Shown piece after piece: positions 59,725 through 64,000 of a stretch of 64,000 bases of DNA. Numbering within the stretch: position 1 is the stretch's first letter; each line of letters begins with the position of its first letter. A program made the translations under genes and the position numbers. The stretch is from the NCBI GenBank assembly GCA_008638415.1, contig VWVT01000016.1:85990-149989 (forward strand), in the 5' to 3' direction. The notes under the pieces are model-generated. The model saw only the letters and a program-made list of their open reading frames with translations. It searched no databases and was not told where the DNA came from. The stretch is from Nocardiopsis sinuspersici. Lineage in GTDB: Bacteria > Actinomycetota > Actinomycetes > Streptosporangiales > Streptosporangiaceae.

Positions 59725-60727
59725 TACTCCAGTGTGACTTCGCGATCTTGTCACGGACCCGGCTGGGAACGGGTACGGCCACCGCGTGATCATCAAGGGT
59801 TGTGTGGACTCATGACGATCGTGCGGTGGCCGCAGGTCACAGCATAGACGGCGCCCGATGGCGGGCGATGTTCGAGCAGGCCATGGACCGGATCGCAGGC
59901 CGGTTCAGCCGGGTTGAACCGCGGAGGACGGCCCGTGCCTATCTGCTCGGGCTGCTGTCGCGTACCGAGCGGAAGAACTGCTGGCAGCTGGCCGAACAGG
60001 CCGGCTTGGCCCAGCCGGGCCCGATGCAGCGGCTGCTGCACTACGCCCGCTGGGACGCCGACGCCGTCCGTGACGATATCCGGGCCTACGCCGTCGAACA
60101 CCTCGGCACCGAGGGCGCGGTGCTGATCGTGGACGAGACCGGCTTCGTGAAGAAGGGCCGCGCCTCGGCGGGCGTCCAGCGCCAGTACACCGGCACCGCC
60201 GGGCGCATTGAGAACTCCCAGGTCGGCGTCTTCCTCGCCTACGCCACCAGCCGGGGACGGGCCCTGATCGACCGCCGCCTCTACCTGCCCGAACAGTCCT
60301 GGTGCTCCGATCCCGAACGCCGCCGGGTGGCCGGGATACCCGACGAAGTCCGGTTCGCGACCAAGCCCCGCCTGGCCGGGGAGATGATCGCCGCCGCGCT
60401 GGACACCGGGGTGCCGGCACCGTGGGTGACCGGTGACGAAGCCTACGGCCAGGACCCGCGACTGCGTGCCGCCCTGGAGGCACGCGGCACCGGCTACGTT
60501 CTCGCGGTCGCCTGCTCGACCAGGGTGCGGATCAACTCAGGCCGCACTGCCGTCCGCGCGGACACCGTCGCCGGCCGCCTGCCCGCCGCCGTCCTTACGG
60601 CACCGGCCGTGACCGCGGGCAGACTGCTGCACTGGTCCCACTGGCGCACACGCCACCAGGCAACAGCCCGCCGCAGCCACTACCGACGACGATCCTGCTG
60701 GATAGATCACGAAACCGCACTGGAGTA
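59725..60727 (+). mobile_element. IS701-family element, internally deleted copy
   Basis: TACTCCAGTG at the left and CACTGGAGTA at the right are inverted ends. CTAG flanks both sides (59721-59724 and 60728-60731), the expected 4-bp YTAR target duplication. The element is 1,003 bp against 1,449 bp for the intact copy at 62292. It lacks 435 bp in the catalytic region and 11 bp near the end. Confidence 0.82.
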
Positions 60728-60731
60728 CTAG
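59802..60731 (+). pseudogene. IS701-family transposase, deleted and inactive
   Basis: The remaining 309-residue frame matches the intact transposase at 62369 from WTHDDRAVAAGHS to TVAGRLPAA, then jumps to VLTAPAVTAGRLLHWSHW. The deletion removed 145 codons in frame, between two CGCCGCC copies, and with them the third catalytic acid region (RWSVEECFQAAKG). A second 11-bp loss changed the C terminus. The first two catalytic Asp regions (VDETGF, WVTGDEAYG) remain. It cannot transpose itself but could be moved by the intact copy. Confidence 0.82.
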
Positions 60732-60950
60732 GTCCGAGTCGTGATCGACGCCCATGGGATGGGCCGCGAGAGCAGTACGCCCGAGGTCGTGCGCGTGCGC
60801 GGACGTGGTGACTTCCCGGGACACAGCCGTCATCCAAACGGTGCCGCTCCTGCGCTGCACCTCCCAAACCAGAGTCGGACTACCGACGTCTGTCCTGGCT
60901 GGGCCGTGACGGCCCTCACCCTTGCTCCTCGGAGGTCTCCCCGCTACGTT

Positions 60951-60972
60951 TGTTATTGTTCAACCACTAACA
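60951..60972. promoter_or_regulatory. TGTTA-N12-TAACA inverted repeat
   Basis: The perfect 5-bp inverted repeat, in an AT-rich stretch 12 bp before ATG 60984, is a possible operator for the TetR protein encoded at 61537. The overlap with the gene's ribosome site would give direct repression. Inference only. Confidence 0.3.
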
Positions 60973-60983
60973 GAGGAGTATTC

Positions 60984-61451
60984 ATGAGCGTCAACCCGAC
61001 CCGCGAGCTCACCCCCGCACAGCACGCCCTGGCAGAGCACCTTCGGCTGGTGTCGTCCGGCCAGATCGACGAGTGGATCGAGCTGTACGCCGCGGACGGC
61101 ACGGTCGAGTTCCCCTTCGCCCCCGCCGGTGTGCCTACCCTGGTGCAGGGACGCGAGGCGCTGATCGCCCACATGCGCGGCTTCCCGCAGACCTTCGACG
61201 TGAAGTTCGTCGACGTGAAGTTCATCGAGACGGCCAACCCCCGGACCGCGGTCGCCGAATACCGCTCGGAGGGAATCGCCCTCAGCACCGGCAAGCCGTA
61301 CGAGCAGACAGTCATCACGGTGATCCGCCTCGACGAAGCGGGCCTGGTCGAGCAGTTCGTCGACTACTGGAATCCTCTCGTGGTCATCGAGGCCATGACC
61401 CCCGACGAGGCGGCCAGCGGCCAAGACGTGTCGTGGCCCTCGGAGCGTTGA
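60984..61451 (+). CDS. SnoaL-like/NTF2-fold protein
   Basis: A 155-residue NTF2-fold polypeptide of the SnoaL-like superfamily: LTPAQHALAEHLRLVSSGQIDEWIELYAADGTVEFPF at the start, VQGREALIAHMRGFP, and TVITVIRLDEAGLVEQFVDYWNP at the end. Family members are small cyclases, isomerases or ligand-binding proteins; the substrate here is unknown. GAGGAG lies 6 nt before ATG 60984. It forms a possible regulatory unit with the TetR gene 85 bp downstream, and both are bracketed by IS701 copies. Confidence 0.8.
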   Translation: MSVNPTRELTPAQHALAEHLRLVSSGQIDEWIELYAADGTVEFPFAPAGVPTLVQGREALIAHMRGFPQTFDVKFVDVKFIETANPRTAVAEYRSEGIALSTGKPYEQTVITVIRLDEAGLVEQFVDYWNPLVVIEAMTPDEAASGQDVSWPSER

Positions 61452-61536
61452 TCCCGGTTCGACGGAGTGAGACGGGTCACCCACCCGTCTTGCCCCGTCG
61501 CACCCTGTCCCACTCCGCAGTGAGAGACTGGGAGAC

Positions 61537-62139
61537 ATGCCCGCCCCTGGCTCCAGAGTGAAGAGCGATCAACGCCGTCGAGTCGTGCTGGACGCTGCCG
61601 TGGCCTGCTTTGCGCGCAAGGGTTACTACGGCACGACCACTGGTGAGATCGCCGAACGGGCCGAGATCTCTCAGCCCTACGTCTACCGCCTGTTCGCCAG
61701 CAAGGAGGCGTTGTTCGCCGGTGCCATCCTCCACGTGTCCGAGCTGATCTCGGATGCTCTGACCGGCGCCGAAGCCGGCGCCGATGAGGCCGGGCCGCAC
61801 CGGCAGCCGGAGGCGGTGATGCGTGCGATCCGGTCCGCCTACAGCACCCTGATCGAGGACCGGGACGTCATGCGGTTCCTCATGCAGGCCAGTTGCGCAG
61901 CCGATGAGCCGCTCGTGGCTGAGGCGTTGCGCACGTGCTATGCCAGGCAGGTCGAACTCGTCAGTGAGCTCCTGAACCACGACGACGCTGCGGTCCGGCA
62001 CTGGTTCGGCGCCGGTATGCTTGAAAATGTCACGCTGACCCTCGGCCTGGCCGACGTCGACGAGCCCTGGGCGCGGACCCTCAGCGGACAACGGTCTCGT
62101 TCGGACGGCGGTAGCTTCGCCCACCGGGAGTCGCCGTAG
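61537..62139 (+). CDS. TetR-family regulator
   Basis: A 200-residue TetR protein. Helix-turn-helix residues about 14-60 contain VLDAAVACFARKGYYGTTTGEIAERAEISQPYVYRLFASKEALF. The rest is a helical ligand-binding domain (AEPLVAEALRTCYARQVELVSELL-like). GGGAG lies 7 nt before ATG 61537. It sits downstream of the SnoaL-like gene and probably regulates it. The pair lies between two IS701 copies. Confidence 0.84.
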   Translation: MPAPGSRVKSDQRRRVVLDAAVACFARKGYYGTTTGEIAERAEISQPYVYRLFASKEALFAGAILHVSELISDALTGAEAGADEAGPHRQPEAVMRAIRSAYSTLIEDRDVMRFLMQASCAADEPLVAEALRTCYARQVELVSELLNHDDAAVRHWFGAGMLENVTLTLGLADVDEPWARTLSGQRSRSDGGSFAHRESP

Positions 62140-62291
62140 CTTCCGCCGAAAAACAGGCGGCTATGTAGGCGGCCGGCCAGGCCGTCCCACTTCCTTGGAA
62201 CTGGGACGCCGTCCGACGGTGTCGACGTCGATCGACACCGCCCAGGTCAGGACCGTCCCAGAAGTTGTGCCACAAGTGCGTCCCGGATTAG

Positions 62292-63740
62292 TACTCCAGT
62301 CTGGTTTCGCGATCTTGTCGCGGACCCGGCTGGGAACGGGTGCGGCCGCCGCGTGATCATCGGGGGTTGTGTGGACTCCTGAAGATCGTGCGGTGGCCGC
62401 GGGCCATAGCGTAGACCCTGCTCGCTGGCGGACGATGTTCGACCAGGTCATGGCCCGGATCACGGGCCGCTTCGGGCGAGTTGAGCCGCGGGCCGCGGCC
62501 CGTGCCTACCTGCTCGGGCTACTGTCGAACGTCGAGCGCAAGAACTGCTGGCAGCTGGCCGAACAGGTCGGCCACAGCCGCCCCGGGCCGATGCAGCGCC
62601 TGCTGCGCTACGCCCGCTGGGACGCCGATGCGGTCCGCGACGACCTGCGCGCGTACACCGCCGAACACCTCGGCGCCGACGGCGCCGTTCTCGTCGTCGA
62701 CGAGACCGGCTTCCTGAAGAAGGGCCGGGCCTCGGCCGGTGTGCAACGGCAGTACACCGGCACCGCGGGACGCATCGAAAACTCTCAGGTCGGCGTCTTC
62801 CTCGCCTACGCCACCAGCCGGGGACGGGCCCTGATCGACCGCCGCCTCTACCTGCCCGAACAGTCCTGGTGCACCGATCCCGAACGCCGTCACGCGGCCG
62901 GGATCCCCGAGGACATCCAGTTCACGACCAAGCCCCGCCTGGCCGGGGAGATGATCGCCGCCGCGCTGGACACCGGGATCACCGCGTCCTGGGTGACCGG
63001 CGATGAAGCCTACGGCCAGGACCCCCAGCTCCGCGCCGCCCTCGAGGCACGCGGGACCGGCTACGTTCTCGCGGTCGCCTGCTCGACCAGGGTGCGGATC
63101 AACTCAGGCCGCACTGCCGTCCGCGCGGACACCGTCGCCGGCCGCCTGCCCGCCGCCGCCTGGCAGCGGCACAGCACCGGAAACGGTGCGAAAGGCCCGC
63201 GGTACTACGACTGGGCCTGGATCCACATCGGCACCGACTGCCACCGCCACCTGCTCGTCCGACGTAACCGCACCACCGGTGAACTCGCCTTCTACCTGTG
63301 CTGGTCACCCGCCGAAGTGCCTCTGGCCGAACTGGTCCGCGTCGCCGGGATCCGCTGGAGCGTCGAGGAGTGCTTCCAGGCCGCCAAGGGCCAGGTCGGA
63401 CTCGACCACTACCAGGTGAGGCACTGGACCTCATGGCACCGGCACATCACGCTCGCCATGCTCGCGCTGGCGTTCCTGACCGCCCTCGCCGCCGACCCGG
63501 CACCACAACGGCCCGTCGATCCACTCCACCCCACCTGCGGCAGCGACCCGATCACGTTGACCGTCCCCGAGATCCGCCACCTGCTCGCCGCCGTCCTCAC
63601 GGCACCGGCCGTGACCGCGGGCAGACTGCTGCACTGGTCCCACTGGCGCACACGCCACCAGGCAACAGCCCGCCGCAGCCACTACCGACGACGATCCGCC
63701 GACAAATCCGCTGGGTAGATCACGAAACCGCACTGGAGTA
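62292..63740 (+). mobile_element. IS701-family element, intact copy
   Basis: Starts with TACTCCAGTC and ends CACTGGAGTA, with inverted ends matching over about 26 imperfect positions. The left flank is TTAG and the right flank is CTAG. The different 4-bp flanks (both fit YTAR) suggest recombination or a mutated duplication. Length 1,449 bp. Confidence 0.82.
62369..63718 (+). CDS. IS701-family DDE transposase
   Basis: A 449-residue transposase. Catalytic regions are VLVVDETGFLKKGRAS (first Asp), WVTGDEAYGQD (second Asp) and RWSVEECFQAAKGQVG (Glu), so a full DDE set is present. It begins with GTG 62369 (WTPEDRAVAAGHS). The N-terminal 60 residues form the DNA-binding region. The C-terminal HHQATARRSHYRRR-type tail is basic. 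It can act on its own ends and probably on the deleted copy at 59725. Confidence 0.87.
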   Translation: MWTPEDRAVAAGHSVDPARWRTMFDQVMARITGRFGRVEPRAAARAYLLGLLSNVERKNCWQLAEQVGHSRPGPMQRLLRYARWDADAVRDDLRAYTAEHLGADGAVLVVDETGFLKKGRASAGVQRQYTGTAGRIENSQVGVFLAYATSRGRALIDRRLYLPEQSWCTDPERRHAAGIPEDIQFTTKPRLAGEMIAAALDTGITASWVTGDEAYGQDPQLRAALEARGTGYVLAVACSTRVRINSGRTAVRADTVAGRLPAAAWQRHSTGNGAKGPRYYDWAWIHIGTDCHRHLLVRRNRTTGELAFYLCWSPAEVPLAELVRVAGIRWSVEECFQAAKGQVGLDHYQVRHWTSWHRHITLAMLALAFLTALAADPAPQRPVDPLHPTCGSDPITLTVPEIRHLLAAVLTAPAVTAGRLLHWSHWRTRHQATARRSHYRRRSADKSAG

Positions 63741-63759
63741 CTAGGCCGCCGCGTCCCGG

Positions 63760-64000
63760 CTAGGTCGCCCGGGTGCGCCGGCGCACCCGGTCGGCTCGTA
63801 GTTCACGCGCGTGGTCGGGGTCCAGGACGGGGGCGGCGTTGAGCAGCTGACGCGTGTACTCACTGCCCGGGCTCTCGTACACCGAGTCGCTGTCACCCAT
63901 CTCCACGACCTCGCCCGCACGCATCACCGCGACCCGGTCGCTCACCTGACGCACCACCGCCAGATCATGCGCCACGAAGATGTAGGTCAACCCGAAGTCG
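63760..64000 (-). CDS. Oligopeptide-type ABC transporter ATPase, C-terminal part (cut by window end)
   Basis: The frame runs off the window edge. Visible is the end of an OppF/DppF-like ATPase: TYIFVAHDLAVVRQVSDRVAVMRAGEVVEMGDSDSVY (switch histidine region) followed by ESPGSEYTRQLLNAAPVLD, the oligopeptide-ATPase C-terminal signature. It would energise import of peptides, nickel or sugars depending on the partner proteins, which lie outside. Confidence 0.84.
   Translation of the reverse strand, partial: DFGLTYIFVAHDLAVVRQVSDRVAVMRAGEVVEMGDSDSVYESPGSEYTRQLLNAAPVLDPDHARELRADRVRRRTRAT

Overview
The window is very GC-rich, densely coded and uses many GTG starts. It carries actinobacterial marker families (DUF3040, an HrdB/RpoD-type sigma factor, FprA-type ferredoxin reductase, classical menaquinone genes, paired Spo0M proteins, IdeR/DmdR-style iron boxes). 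It is a chromosomal segment of a filamentous or spore-forming actinomycete. A Nocardiopsis-like organism is a reasonable guess, but the sequence alone does not prove the genus.

Layout. Positions 0.2-9 kb are housekeeping: a LysR regulator, an acetyltransferase, a zinc-ligand coiled-coil protein, a FUSC membrane protein, a cyclase-like protein, a PlsC acyltransferase and an iron-box-preceded fprA. Positions 9-14 kb are envelope and secreted genes: a penicillin-binding protein, two related tiny secreted proteins, a CAP-domain protein and a DUF3040 protein, separated by unusually perfect hairpins. Positions 14-19.2 kb are a molybdate operon (HTH-Mop regulator, modA, modB, modC) interrupted exactly at the modA 3' end by a TnpB-only element. 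Positions 19-26.5 kb hold a lipoprotein glycosidase-like protein, isochorismate synthase menF, two GNAT proteins and a PhoX phosphatase with an upstream PHO box.

Positions 26.8-42.9 kb form an iron locus. A divergently transcribed siderophore importer (ATPase and two permeases on one strand, binding protein on the other) is followed by an iron-box-controlled biosynthetic operon. That operon encodes a GNAT, a group II decarboxylase, a flavin N-monooxygenase, an MFS exporter, two IucA/IucC-type NIS synthetases and a glutamine-synthetase-like ligase. An SbnH-like PLP decarboxylase sits with the binding protein. The logic is decarboxylate, N-hydroxylate, acylate and condense with a carboxylate core, then export and re-import. 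The ligase and the second decarboxylase do not fit the simple aerobactin or desferrioxamine plans. Positions 43-49 kb carry menD, menC, menB and menE beside a DUF952-cupin fusion. Positions 49.7-56 kb carry the primary-type sigma factor, small regulators and membrane proteins, and two Spo0M paralogues.

Positions 56.4-59.7 kb hold the most novel-looking module. An NB-ARC/TPR protein (bacterial NLR) overlaps a small helical protein, and a divergent small membrane protein lies next to them. The small protein shares one peptide motif with the NLR, through a 48-bp exact DNA repeat, and a different motif with the membrane protein. It therefore looks like an adaptor in a homotypic-motif immune relay of the bacterial amyloid-signalling (BASS) type. 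Two IS701-family copies, one internally deleted, flank a SnoaL-like gene and a TetR gene at 59.7-63.7 kb. The window ends inside an oligopeptide-type ABC ATPase. No tRNA, rRNA or CRISPR array was seen.
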